A DNA stretch of 38,957 nt from an uncultured Clostridium sp. Its GTDB lineage: Bacteria > Bacillota > Clostridia > TANB77 > CAG-508. The notes beneath the pieces are model-generated. The model was not told where the DNA came from, ran no database searches, and saw only the letters and a program-made list of their open reading frames with translations. The stretch covers positions 1-38,957 of the forward strand of contig CANPNZ010000017.1 in NCBI GenBank assembly GCA_947575605.1, read 5' to 3'. Shown here in pieces: positions 9,084-17,769 of the stretch. Numbering within the stretch: the first letter of the stretch is position 1; each line of letters begins with the position of its first letter. Made by a program: the position numbers and the translations under genes.

Positions 9084-11159
9084 TTATTTCATGTTACTCA
9101 TTGTAGTAAATGAATTTGACATACTCGTCAATCCAATAAATACTAGCGGAATAATCAAATATCCTACAAACATACACACCATTGGAGCGAAACCAATTGC
9201 TTTTCCAATCATACCCTTTCTTTTAATCAATCTTTCATTTGACTCTTTTCGTTTTTCTTGATAATAATCTCTTTCTGAATCTAATTCATCAAAAGCATCG
9301 GTAATTGGTATTTTCTCAACAGCTGCCTGTAAACTTTCAATAATTCGAATAAACTGGGTATAGCTAACTTCTTCTTTCATGGCTTCCAAAGCTTCCCAAG
9401 CACCAGCCTCATAATTGTTCACACATTTGGTAATAGGAGCTTTAAAAATATTCGAATATCTTTCTAGCCATTCTAATATAATTTCAACATTTACTCTTTC
9501 AATTCTCATCAGCATTAATATAATCGTTTGGAATTGCATAATTTCATCTTCCATCTCCAATTGTCTCATTTTCACTTGGAAAATTAACAACCAAATTGGT
9601 GCCATATAAGCTACTACCGCAAATACAAAAGCTAATAACAACTCAAACCATTGCATATACTCACTATTAATAATTTTTAGTTTTCCTTCAATTCTTTCAA
9701 CCGCTTTATCAATTTCAGCCTCTTCTGCGTCTTGATAATATTTTAATCTTTGTACTGCTAATTTTATTTGTGCCGTCGTTGTTTTTGTTTTTCCCTTAAA
9801 CTGATCGAGTACTTTATTATCCTGTTCGGTAATTTCCATTGCCTTTTTCTTATCTTTTTCCGATAGACCACCAATCAAGTCATAATCTGTGGTTGGCTCT
9901 GTATAGATATAATTAATAGCAATCATATGTAATTGTGTAAATATCACAATCGAAGCAATACAAGTTGCAATTGCCATCGCAATTCGATTGATATAAAGCC
10001 ATTCCATTTTTAAATGAGAGGCTGCATCTTTTAAGTATTGTTGTACTTTTCTATATTCTTTAGAATCCTCTTTTGGAATAAATAAATCCACTACTTTTTT
10101 AATTGGTTTTTTCTTATATAATCTAGCTTGCCAAGGATTTTCTGTATTTTTCATATTCATTCCTGTGGAACCATTGTCTTTTAATTTTCTAACTAATATA
10201 TAAGAAGCAAACGTGATAATTAAAATTAAAATTTGCACAATCATTCCAGGTTTTCCTTGATACCAACTCGCTGTGAATGAGAAATTACCAATAGCCCAAT
10301 TTTTCAAAGGTTCTAATAACAAGACTGGTGCAATCGAAATAGCAGATAAACTTTGAAATACATAATTTAATTTGTCCCTCTTTAAAATTTCCAATTGCAT
10401 TTCTTGGGTTATATTATTTACATTTTTTAAATATAAAGAGGCTCCATTTACTTTTCTATCCCCAAATTCTTTCGTTAAATAGGAAACTCCTGCAAATTCT
10501 TTCAAAAAACTATTGGGTGCAATATCGTAATATTTTTCTAATTCTGTTTCTGGATCATTTGAAATTAATATTTCGTATATTTTTTCTCCTTGTCTGGATA
10601 CACTCATTTCATCATCTTGTGATACTTGATAAATGGCTTCTTCTACCATATTAAATTCATGATAAGCATGTCTAATTTCTGAGAAGAAATCTATTTGTTC
10701 TTTTAAGATTTTATTGTCCATTTTATCAACAGAACCATCAATTAAAGTATCTACCATGAATATTTCAAAAATAAGTAGAATACACATTAAAAGATAGTTA
10801 GAAGAGGTAATCATCATGGTAGCAATAAGAATTGGTACTACAATAACAAGTGCTTTTGTCAATATTTTAGCAGTTCCTTTTCTCGTATTGTATTCATCTT
10901 CTATATTTATAATTTCTAATCTTCTTCTTATTTTTAAGGCATATCTTTTTATAAATGGTATTTTTATATAGGCTAAATATAATTTTTGGAACAATACTTC
11001 TGTTGAAAACTTGTTTTGTTTGGTTCCTTGTTGCAATTTTTGTATTTTCTTATATTCGGACTTTTGCATTTTTTTAGATAGTATTATATAGGCTAATACA
11101 ATAATCACAAATGCTGCTGCTGAACCACCCATCAAATAAAATATTACATTATTACTCAC
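9084..11159 (-). CDS. Fused TadB-TadC type II secretion F-domain platform protein
   Basis: This 691-residue membrane protein has two type II secretion F (GspF/TadB/TadC) domains in one chain. The first is around residues 130-290 (ILKEQIDFFSEIRHAYHEF) and the second around 540-690 (EDEIMQFQTIILMLMRIERV, then FDELDSERDYYQEKR). TM helices are visible near residues 8-28, 95-135, 270-320, 385-410, 505-535 and 645-680. Tad systems normally encode TadB and TadC separately as inner-membrane platform proteins that couple the TadA ATPase to subunit assembly. A GTG start at 11159 is chosen from AGGGGTGAG 6 nt upstream; no nearby ATG fits. A structured leader precedes it. Confidence 0.85.
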   Translation of the reverse strand: MSNNVIFYLMGGSAAAFVIIVLAYIILSKKMQKSEYKKIQKLQQGTKQNKFSTEVLFQKLYLAYIKIPFIKRYALKIRRRLEIINIEDEYNTRKGTAKILTKALVIVVPILIATMMITSSNYLLMCILLIFEIFMVDTLIDGSVDKMDNKILKEQIDFFSEIRHAYHEFNMVEEAIYQVSQDDEMSVSRQGEKIYEILISNDPETELEKYYDIAPNSFLKEFAGVSYLTKEFGDRKVNGASLYLKNVNNITQEMQLEILKRDKLNYVFQSLSAISIAPVLLLEPLKNWAIGNFSFTASWYQGKPGMIVQILILIITFASYILVRKLKDNGSTGMNMKNTENPWQARLYKKKPIKKVVDLFIPKEDSKEYRKVQQYLKDAASHLKMEWLYINRIAMAIATCIASIVIFTQLHMIAINYIYTEPTTDYDLIGGLSEKDKKKAMEITEQDNKVLDQFKGKTKTTTAQIKLAVQRLKYYQDAEEAEIDKAVERIEGKLKIINSEYMQWFELLLAFVFAVVAYMAPIWLLIFQVKMRQLEMEDEIMQFQTIILMLMRIERVNVEIILEWLERYSNIFKAPITKCVNNYEAGAWEALEAMKEEVSYTQFIRIIESLQAAVEKIPITDAFDELDSERDYYQEKRKESNERLIKRKGMIGKAIGFAPMVCMFVGYLIIPLVFIGLTSMSNSFTTMSNMK

Positions 11160-11275
11160 TTGTTACTCACCCCTTTCTCTTGTCATGGGACACATCTATT
11201 CTTCTTGTCTATCCATTTGGAATAAGAACTTTCCCTTCTCTTATGAAGCATTATTTCACAACGCAAGTAAGTTCT
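11160..11275 (-). ncRNA. Structured leader of tadBC, related to the rplS leader
   Basis: This 116-nt gap lies between tadA and tadBC. Read on the minus strand it contains TTCATAA-AGAAG, then CAAATGGATAGAC, then TGTGTCCCATGACAA, in the same order and spacing as the leader at 34697-34813. CAAATGGATAGAC sits in an apical loop closed by TTATTC/GAATAG. Outer pairing is possible between CTTGCGTTGTG at the 5' edge and CATGACAAG near the ribosome-binding site. Conservation of loop sequence with changed stem sequence favours a structured RNA element. Whether it binds a protein or a ligand is unknown. Confidence 0.6.
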
Positions 11276-13252
11276 TTACACTTCTTGTGTATCTGCTTTT
11301 GGTTTTCTTCCTCTTCTTTTTGGTTGTGGTGCTTCTACTGTACTACTAACTGGTACCGTTTGTCTATTCGTATTTCCCCAATGTCTTTCTACAAATTTGT
11401 CAAATTTCTCCATATCTGTTTCATCCATATTCATTCTCATATCTTTTAAATTTGTTTCTGAAATTGGATTGGTTATGATATATTCTCCATCTACATATTC
11501 TAATATATTTCTGTATGTATATAATTGTCTATCGGTTATTTTTTCAAAATAACGAGTTGCATTATCAAAAAATTTATCAAATTTTCCTTCTAATGTCTTT
11601 TCCTTTCTGTGGTCAAAAGTATATTCATTTTTTTCTTCTACTGGTATACATTCTGTAATTCTTTCTACATATCTTTTTCCTTTAAAATCTTTGGTTAAGT
11701 GAATATCAAAATTTAATACTTGTACAACTTGTTCTTCTGCTGTTTTTTCATTTTTGAAAACCCCAGCTCTTAACATGGAGTTTCTAAGTGCTGTTACTAA
11801 GTTTGGAAAAGTTTTTGCGTGGTGGGTAAATAACGTAAACTTAGAAGCAACTTGGGCTGCTTGTATCATCCAAGATGCTACGGGGTCTGTTGCAACCTCT
11901 CCAATGATATTAACAGAACCATCGGTTTTCTTTTGTACGTCCAAACCTTCTTGTCCTGATATCGTCTCTGTTTCTCTAAAGGTCAAAATGTTTCTCGTTG
12001 GATAAATCTTTCTTAAGTGAAGCTCGAAAGCTGTTTCCTGAACACGAATATTCATTGTTTCGTAAATATTTTCAATCATTCCCATCAGCATAGTGGTTTT
12101 ACCACAACCTTGTTCACCTGTGATAGAGATAATTCTAGCTCCTTTTACTAAATATTTTAATAGTTCAATGGATTCGTCACATCCTGGTTCTCCTTTAAAC
12201 CATTGCTCTAGTGTAGAACGCTTTACGTCGAATTTTCTTACAAAAAATGCCCATGTTTCTGAAAAGCTTGGTCTTACAACAACGACACGAGAACCATCTT
12301 TCATTTCATTAATTTTATAACCATTGGTATCTGATAATTGTCCTGGATTGTTGTATTTATAAATGTTTTGACAGACTCTCTTTAGTTCAGCTTCGGTTCC
12401 AAAAGATAAGAATTCCAAACGAATGGATTTACCTTGAAAGAAAATCCATATACTATCACAGGCTCTTGGTACTTTGTGTTCTGTTACTTGTTCTAAATAG
12501 TCCCCATCTGCTTGTGCTACTTGGCTTAAGAAACTCTCTGGAAGTCCTGATACACCTCCTGATACACCATCTATATTCATGTCTCTTACTTCATCAATAC
12601 TACTATATCCTTTATAGTGTTGATAAATTCTTTGTACGACAACTGATAATTTGTCTGAAAAAGATAAAATAATATTTTCTTTTTCATAGATTTCTTCTAT
12701 TTCATTACTGGTTATCACATAAGAAGGTTTGGTTTCTCCTTCTACATATTTTAATGTCGCTAAATTATATTTTTTAATTAATTCGGTCAATGCTTCATAA
12801 CCAAATTCTTTTTTATAACTATAAATTAAAACATCGAATTTGTCTTGTGCTGTTAAAAGAGAAGGGATATCAAACGGAATCGCTTTTGATATATTACTTT
12901 CTGTTACACCATATTCTTTTTCTAATAAATCATAAATCAATTCTTTTACGTATTTTTTATCATTTACGTCACCATAGGTACATCCTTTTAATGCCTTTTT
13001 TAATTCGTACTTTTTATTTTTTCTTCTTTTCAATTCTTCTTCAGAAAGTCCGATGTCATATAAGTTGATTTTTGTAATTTCATCCAATCTTCTTTTGACA
13101 AATTCTATCATTTTTTCAATGGTATAGGTTTTATCATCTACATCAACTTGAACTTCTACTTCTGCGTTTTTCTTTTTTTGTATGTTATGAAAAACAACAT
13201 AAGTCGCAATTCCTATGACTACTACTATTAATATGATGTTGGTTATTGTCAT
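11276..13252 (-). CDS. tadA: TadA/CpaF-like secretion ATPase
   Basis: This is the ATPase that powers Tad-type filament assembly. The 658-residue protein has an N-terminal TM helix (residues 3-21), which is unusual for TadA, then a linker and N-terminal domain. The GspE/TadA ATPase core has Walker A GEQGCGKT at 379-386, an Asp/Glu-rich strand around ETETISGQ (427-434), Walker B-like VNIIGEVAT (447-454) and a His box TLFTHHAKT (473-481). A basic, Pro-rich tail (PKRRGRKPK) ends the protein. AGGGAAAAC precedes the ATG at 13252. It follows the TadZ-like gene by 22 nt, consistent with one operon. Confidence 0.9.
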   Translation of the reverse strand: MTITNIILIVVVIGIATYVVFHNIQKKKNAEVEVQVDVDDKTYTIEKMIEFVKRRLDEITKINLYDIGLSEEELKRRKNKKYELKKALKGCTYGDVNDKKYVKELIYDLLEKEYGVTESNISKAIPFDIPSLLTAQDKFDVLIYSYKKEFGYEALTELIKKYNLATLKYVEGETKPSYVITSNEIEEIYEKENIILSFSDKLSVVVQRIYQHYKGYSSIDEVRDMNIDGVSGGVSGLPESFLSQVAQADGDYLEQVTEHKVPRACDSIWIFFQGKSIRLEFLSFGTEAELKRVCQNIYKYNNPGQLSDTNGYKINEMKDGSRVVVVRPSFSETWAFFVRKFDVKRSTLEQWFKGEPGCDESIELLKYLVKGARIISITGEQGCGKTTMLMGMIENIYETMNIRVQETAFELHLRKIYPTRNILTFRETETISGQEGLDVQKKTDGSVNIIGEVATDPVASWMIQAAQVASKFTLFTHHAKTFPNLVTALRNSMLRAGVFKNEKTAEEQVVQVLNFDIHLTKDFKGKRYVERITECIPVEEKNEYTFDHRKEKTLEGKFDKFFDNATRYFEKITDRQLYTYRNILEYVDGEYIITNPISETNLKDMRMNMDETDMEKFDKFVERHWGNTNRQTVPVSSTVEAPQPKRRGRKPKADTQEV

Positions 13253-13274
13253 TTAGTTTTCCCTCCTTATCTCT

Positions 13275-14102
13275 CTATCGTAAGTCCTCTAATCGATATA
13301 TAATATTATCTACGGTTCTTTTTACTTCTGCTAAAAAAAATCCATTTCTATCATCTTCGCCAGTCTTTCTAATGCTTAAGAATAAATCTGGCACTTTTGC
13401 TTCTTCACACGCTTCAAAAAATAATGTATTATAAGGAATGGTAGAAACTTTGTTTCTTTCTCCTAAATATCTTGAAATATTTTTCACATTATATTTTGAA
13501 TATTTATCATATCTTCCGATTAATAATAATGTTTTTTTGGTTTTTAAAATTGGTTTTTCTTCTCTTAATTCTACAAATGTATTAATACTGGTTAGCCTTT
13601 GACTTAAATTGGCAACAATTAAATGGGAATTTTCTAAAATGGTATCTGCTATATCGTCTTGTACTTGTTTGTCTAAATCCACAAATACTAAATCATAGTA
13701 ACTATTCGCTAAGGTAATGATTTCTGGATAATAGCTTCTAATTTCATTATATTCGTTTTTATCTCCTTTGAAGGTTGGTAATATTTCTAGTCTATCTTTA
13801 AAAATAATTCTAGTATAATTGGTAATGTGTTCTGGAGATAGCTTATTACTTTTCATAATTCTAGTTAATCCAGATATTCCTTCTTGCATCGCTACATTGG
13901 TATTGGGTCCAAATAGTCCTATATTTTTTTTCACTTTTTTGGGTTGCCAAAAACAATTGTCTAAATTCTCATCCTGATATCCTGTTGAAATAACTAATAT
14001 TCGATAATTGTGTTCGATGGCTAAATGGGTACAAATAGCTGCTAATGATAATGTTTTACCAGTTTGTTCTCTTCCATTATTCCAAAAAGTTACAATTGAC
14101 AT
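13275..14102 (-). CDS. ParA/MinD-like ATPase (TadZ/CpaE-like)
   Basis: This 275-residue protein begins MSIVTFWNNGREQTGKTLSL. The phosphate loop GREQTGKT stands where ParA/MinD proteins have KGGxGKT, followed by a switch-like YDLVFVDLDKQVQDD. TadZ/CpaE-type ParA homologues position Tad machines at the cell pole, so a localisation role is inferred from family and context. Purine-rich AGGAAGG and AAAGGA sites precede the ATG. It is cytoplasmic, with no TM helix. Confidence 0.7.
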   Translation of the reverse strand: MSIVTFWNNGREQTGKTLSLAAICTHLAIEHNYRILVISTGYQDENLDNCFWQPKKVKKNIGLFGPNTNVAMQEGISGLTRIMKSNKLSPEHITNYTRIIFKDRLEILPTFKGDKNEYNEIRSYYPEIITLANSYYDLVFVDLDKQVQDDIADTILENSHLIVANLSQRLTSINTFVELREEKPILKTKKTLLLIGRYDKYSKYNVKNISRYLGERNKVSTIPYNTLFFEACEEAKVPDLFLSIRKTGEDDRNGFFLAEVKRTVDNIIYRLEDLR

Positions 14103-14146
14103 TTCCTTTCATTCCTTCCTATGCCACAAATTAATTATGACATTTT

Positions 14147-14851
14147 TTACATCCATGTGGCTTTTTCAATGGCCTTGATTGCTTTTCTTACATTAGCTTC
14201 GCTTACATTTCCTAATATTTCTTCTGCTAAATAGGCTAGTCCATCTTTATATTGCACACTTAATTTTTTTAATTTTATCTTAGCTAATCTTTGATTTTCA
14301 TAAATAACGCTTAAATCTCCATTTTCAATGGGAAAATAAATTCTATATTCATTCCATACTACCTTATGACCTAAAGCCAAGAAATTTAAGTAATCGTCTT
14401 CTTCTTTCAACATTTCTTTGGAAAACAAAACTTTTGTTAGACTTACTACATTAGGTATGCCGATTAATATTTCTAGTCCCTTTTTTAGTGAATAGTTATC
14501 AAAGGATGTGACAAAATAATTTTTTTGTGCTACATCTAATTCAAAGTTTGTAAAGCCTGCTAAATTATCGGTATCCACTAAAATAATGTCATATTCTAGT
14601 TCTTGTTCCTCTGATAATCCTAGATATTGCTTTATGTGTTCTATATTCGAAAACCCTACTGCTATATCCATATCTTCAAAGTCTGTTACATAAGTAGTAG
14701 TAGGGTTTATAGCTGGCACAATGTATCTGGCTTTTTGATTAACAGTCGCATCAATTACTAACACTTTTTGGTCTAATGTTGTTAATATTTTCGCTACATA
14801 TACAATTAAATCAGTTTTATCATAGGCTCCTATAAACCCTATTTTTTTCAT
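14147..14851 (-). CDS. Degenerate ParA-like protein of the Tad-like operon
   Basis: This 234-residue protein has a ParA/MinD-like fold signature: an N-terminal MKKIGFIGAYDKTD, a VLVIDATVN strand and a YDIILVDTDN strand. The phosphate-binding loop GAYDKTDLIVY lacks the canonical lysine-rich KGGxGKT pattern, so ATP hydrolysis may be lost or altered. It could be the receiver-like or regulatory partner of the intact ParA-like protein encoded just downstream. It is separated from that gene by 44 nt, and AGGAG lies just before its ATG. Confidence 0.6.
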   Translation of the reverse strand: MKKIGFIGAYDKTDLIVYVAKILTTLDQKVLVIDATVNQKARYIVPAINPTTTYVTDFEDMDIAVGFSNIEHIKQYLGLSEEQELEYDIILVDTDNLAGFTNFELDVAQKNYFVTSFDNYSLKKGLEILIGIPNVVSLTKVLFSKEMLKEEDDYLNFLALGHKVVWNEYRIYFPIENGDLSVIYENQRLAKIKLKKLSVQYKDGLAYLAEEILGNVSEANVRKAIKAIEKATWM

Positions 14852-14889
14852 TGGTGTTCCTCTCCTTTTTTATCTCCTAGTAAAACTTT

Positions 14890-15987
14890 TTATTCTACCA
14901 CTCCTGCTAAAGAATCTAAGTATTCTTTTCTTGAATTTTTAGAATTAGTCGTACTTTCTTGCATATTGGTCTCTATGTTACTTTGTGCTTGTTCTCCTTG
15001 ATTACTAATAACTGGATTGATATAATTATTTCTTAAATCTGCTGCATTGGTATTATTATATCTGTTGGCAATGGCATTCATTGCTCTTTCTAATATGTTT
15101 GGATCTGATTGTAATAATTTAGATGTACTTTCATTTAAAGGATAGGTTGGTATCGCTGCTTCTTGCATTCCTGCTTCGGTGTACTTAGTTGCATAGATTT
15201 TAGAACCTCTAATTTGGTAAGCCTCAATGATAGCACAACTCATATGTAAAATTTCGTCTTCTGATAAATTGATCCAAATAGTATCGTCTGAATCCACCCC
15301 ATTGATATTTGGTATTTCTACTTCTTTTTTGGCTACTATAATATAATCTTGTCCAGATGGCAACATAACTCTAACATCAATATAATCGCCTGTTACTAAG
15401 TCCATTGGTAATATAATCATATTGTATTCTTGTTTTCTAATGTCATTTTGTACAGGATTATCACTCTTGGTTACTAATTCTGTTGTTACTAATGTATTTT
15501 TCTTCATGGTTACCTTAGCTACTAATGGTACCGTATTTAATTCTAAATATTCTTTATCATTGTTTTTTTCAATATAATAGTTGTCTGTTTCATCTTCTTT
15601 TTTGACTTCATATTCTTTGTTGTCTTTTCTTATGTATAAAGTTGCATTATTGTTTTTATCATATTTGGTATAAATGTCATTTCCTTCTTTGTCTTGTAAA
15701 GCATAGTTTTCAATAATACTAATATCACTTGTTGCATTACTTGGTACAAGATTTTTATTTACTGTTTGCATGGTTAACATGTCTGTTGTAATAACTTGTC
15801 CAGAACTTACGTCTTGATTTAAAACATAAGCTTTTACACTTGCTTTTAATTCTTCTTGTTCCTTTTTCGTTTTATTCATTAATTGCATAAATAATAATGC
15901 AATTATAATTCCTGCTATTAATAACATTACTAACATTCCTAATAAAAATGAGTTTCTTGCTTTTCTTTGCATTGGATTTGTTGCCAT
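14890..15987 (-). CDS. CpaB/RcpC-like SAF-domain protein
   Basis: CpaB/RcpC proteins are periplasmic or extracytoplasmic Tad components that normally stabilise the secretin. The 365-residue protein has one N-terminal TM helix (about 14-33) and a SAF-type domain beginning KAYVLNQDVSSGQVITTDML. A long insertion rich in Asn, Asp and Lys follows, then a second conserved part around NMIILPMDLVTGDYIDVRVMLPSG. The C-terminal third is rich in Asn, Gln and Ser. It is the first gene of the Tad-like operon. There is no secretin in this window, so the partner is unclear in what looks like a monoderm cell. Confidence 0.8.
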   Translation of the reverse strand: MATNPMQRKARNSFLLGMLVMLLIAGIIIALLFMQLMNKTKKEQEELKASVKAYVLNQDVSSGQVITTDMLTMQTVNKNLVPSNATSDISIIENYALQDKEGNDIYTKYDKNNNATLYIRKDNKEYEVKKEDETDNYYIEKNNDKEYLELNTVPLVAKVTMKKNTLVTTELVTKSDNPVQNDIRKQEYNMIILPMDLVTGDYIDVRVMLPSGQDYIIVAKKEVEIPNINGVDSDDTIWINLSEDEILHMSCAIIEAYQIRGSKIYATKYTEAGMQEAAIPTYPLNESTSKLLQSDPNILERAMNAIANRYNNTNAADLRNNYINPVISNQGEQAQSNIETNMQESTTNSKNSRKEYLDSLAGVVE

Positions 15988-16048
15988 GACAAATTCCTCC
16001 CTTAATATTTATTTTTCTATATTTTTTCACAAAATATCCATCTATTTT

Positions 16049-16077
16049 ATTTTATCGCAAATAGACTTCAAAATCAA
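16049..16077 (-). promoter_or_regulatory. Predicted promoter of the Tad-like operon
   Basis: On the minus strand TTGATT (16077-16072) and TAAAAT (16054-16049) are 17 bp apart, 62 nt upstream of the cpaB-like start. It would drive the 12 genes down to 4075. Confidence 0.5.
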
Positions 16078-16164
16078 TAAATTAAATCGTTGTTATAGAA
16101 AGTTAATATGGTTGTAATATTTTTGTAATATTTACTGTAAAAATCAGTTAATTTTCCATATTCT

Positions 16165-16250
16165 AAGGTTGCTATATAACTATTTTTCGAAAAAACATAG
16201 CTAGGGTCTACCTATCGGTCTTTTCTTCAAAATAGTTATATAGCAACCTT
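16165..16250. repeat. 22-bp inverted repeat with structured 42-nt loop
   Basis: AAGGTTGCTATATAACTATT plus TT (16165-16186) is perfectly complementary to 16229-16250. The 42-nt loop contains a second imperfect palindrome, ATAGCTAG and CTACCTAT, around GGT. It lies between the HAD gene and the Tad promoter with no coding overlap. There is no clean T-tract on the minus strand, so a simple terminator is unlikely. It could be a small mobile hairpin element or a regulatory RNA. The rest of the 304-bp gap is AT-rich and empty apart from the promoter. Confidence 0.7.
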
Positions 16251-16291
16251 TTCTTATCGCTTTTATAATAAGACTGCTAATAGCAAATTTT

Positions 16292-17161
16292 TTAACAAAA
16301 TTTTTCTAATGCTTTTGCCACTCCTTCTTCATTATTAGAATCTGTTACATAATCGGCTATTTGCGTCACTTCTGGTGTGCTTTTTGCCATGATGATTCCT
16401 AACCCTGCTTCCTGTATCATTTTTTTGTCATTCACATTATCTCCTATGGCTATCACTTCTTCTCTTGCAATATTTAATTTTTCCATCAAATATTGAATCG
16501 CTCCCCATTTGTCAACATTTTTCATCGTTATTTCTGTATAATAATATTCTATCGTTTTTTCTTCTGTCCCTTGTTTTATCGTTTTCCTAGACATATGCGA
16601 AACATCCAATACTTCTATCCCATCTATTTTCCTTAGTTTTCTAATAATGGATTGAAATACGGTTTGATTGTCGTCACAAATGGTTATTTTTAAAAATTTG
16701 TCTTCTTTTTTGTTTTTTACATATTCATATATGTTTTCGATAATACTAATTTTAGTTTGTTTACTTTCTTCTTTTTTTAAATTTTCTTTTTGATAGTATA
16801 AAACATTATATTTCAACGCAGTTGCTAATATCGTTTGGTCTGTATAGACATTATAAGATATGCTATTTTCTTCACATATTTTTATGATTTCTAATACTTT
16901 TTGTCTTGGTAAAAATTTATCATAAATAATTTCTTCTTTTTGGATATCATAAATAAGAGCTCCATTTCCTGCTATAAAATATTTTTCGCTTCCAATTTCT
17001 TTGGCTATGGTTTTTATGGAATCAATTGGTCTTCCCGATGCTATAATTACTTCTGTGCCTTTTTGTATGGTTTTTTTTATTACTTCTTTGGTGTTTTCTG
17101 TCACAACCCCATATTGATTTAACATCGTTCCATCTAAATCAATAGCTACTAATTTATACAT
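16292..17161 (-). CDS. Cof-type HAD phosphatase
   Basis: This 289-residue member of the haloacid dehalogenase superfamily (Cof/YwpJ subfamily) is a cytosolic sugar-phosphate or flavin-phosphate phosphatase. Motif I is VAIDLDGTML (nucleophile Asp near residue 6), motif II VIIASGRP, and motif III/IV GAIQYLMEKLNI with IGDNVNDKKMI and the cap-closing GIIMAKSTPEV. A start four codons earlier at 17173 would put the ATG directly against AAAGGA. MYKLVAID at 17161 has better spacing and fits family N-termini. It is monocistronic, with a predicted promoter 37 nt upstream. The substrate cannot be told from sequence. Confidence 0.9.
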   Translation of the reverse strand: MYKLVAIDLDGTMLNQYGVVTENTKEVIKKTIQKGTEVIIASGRPIDSIKTIAKEIGSEKYFIAGNGALIYDIQKEEIIYDKFLPRQKVLEIIKICEENSISYNVYTDQTILATALKYNVLYYQKENLKKEESKQTKISIIENIYEYVKNKKEDKFLKITICDDNQTVFQSIIRKLRKIDGIEVLDVSHMSRKTIKQGTEEKTIEYYYTEITMKNVDKWGAIQYLMEKLNIAREEVIAIGDNVNDKKMIQEAGLGIIMAKSTPEVTQIADYVTDSNNEEGVAKALEKFC

Positions 17162-17197
17162 TTCTATTTTCATTCCTTTCTAAGCTACATCTTTTTT

Positions 17198-17226
17198 ATT
17201 ATAACTTTAAAAATTTTAATTTGCAA
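17198..17226 (-). promoter_or_regulatory. Predicted promoter of the HAD gene
   Basis: TTGCAA (17226-17221) and TATAAT (17203-17198) on the minus strand are 17 bp apart. Confidence 0.6.
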
Positions 17227-17365
17227 TATATTTTTTAGTTTTGGTTTTTATTTTTATATTACTGGAAAAAATTACTTGTTTATTTTTATCCTTTTTGGCA
17301 AATGATAGTATTAGAAAAAGCAAAGGTTTTTTCTGATATGTAATATTACAGGAGGTGAAAAAACG

Positions 17366-17563
17366 ATGGCAACAAATTCAAACAAAAAATTAGTTCCAGA
17401 AGCTATGTCTGCTTTAGATAAATTCAAATATGAAGTAGCTAGTGAAGTTGGTGTTAATTTAAAAGACGGATATAATGGAGATATCTCAGCTAAAGATGCT
17501 GGTAGAATCGGTGGTAACATGGTTAGAAAAATGATACAACAAGCTGAACAACAAATGAAATAG
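17366..17563 (+). CDS. Small acid-soluble spore protein, alpha/beta type
   Basis: SASPs coat and protect DNA in dormant spores and feed amino acids to germination. The 65-residue sequence has the family blocks VPEAMSALDKFKYEVASEVG and DISAKDAGRIGGNMVRKMI. It also carries the GPR-protease-type cleavage region around KFKYEVASE. GGAGGTG at 17351-17357 precedes the ATG by 8 nt. A forespore (sigma-G) promoter is expected upstream, but I could not place one confidently. This gene is direct evidence of an endospore former. Confidence 0.95.
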   Translation: MATNSNKKLVPEAMSALDKFKYEVASEVGVNLKDGYNGDISAKDAGRIGGNMVRKMIQQAEQQMK

Positions 17564-17642
17564 TTTCATTTTTATTAGTTACTAATCTTCATTTTGGTAG
17601 GAAGTTAAATTTTGTTTTTATTTATTTTATTTTAAAATACAT

Positions 17643-17672
17643 AAAGGCAGGATTTGATTTCCTGCCTTTTCT
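17643..17672 (+). terminator. Terminator of the SASP gene
   Basis: AAAGGCAGGA (17643-17652) pairs perfectly with TCCTGCCTTT (17660-17669), with a 7-nt loop and then a T-rich tail. Confidence 0.9.
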
Positions 17673-17695
17673 ATTTTTTATACAAAATTAGATTA

Positions 17696-17729
17696 TTAAG
17701 AGGAGAACTAACACCAGTTCTCCTCTTAA
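17696..17729 (-). terminator. 14-bp hairpin, probable terminator of the GH73-like gene
   Basis: TTAAGAGGAGAACT (17696-17709) and AGTTCTCCTCTTAA (17716-17729) form a perfect 14-bp stem with a 6-nt loop. It lies 41 nt downstream of the minus-strand gene at 17770. The T-tract on that strand is short, so it may be a bidirectional stop shared with the SASP gene. Confidence 0.65.
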
Positions 17730-17769
17730 TAGTTATGATATACTCTATCATTTTGGAAAACAAGTCTGC

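Noticed and set aside
16165..16250. Terminator of the HAD gene
   Set aside because: The hairpin has a 42-nt loop and no T-tract following on the minus strand, so it is left as an unexplained inverted repeat.
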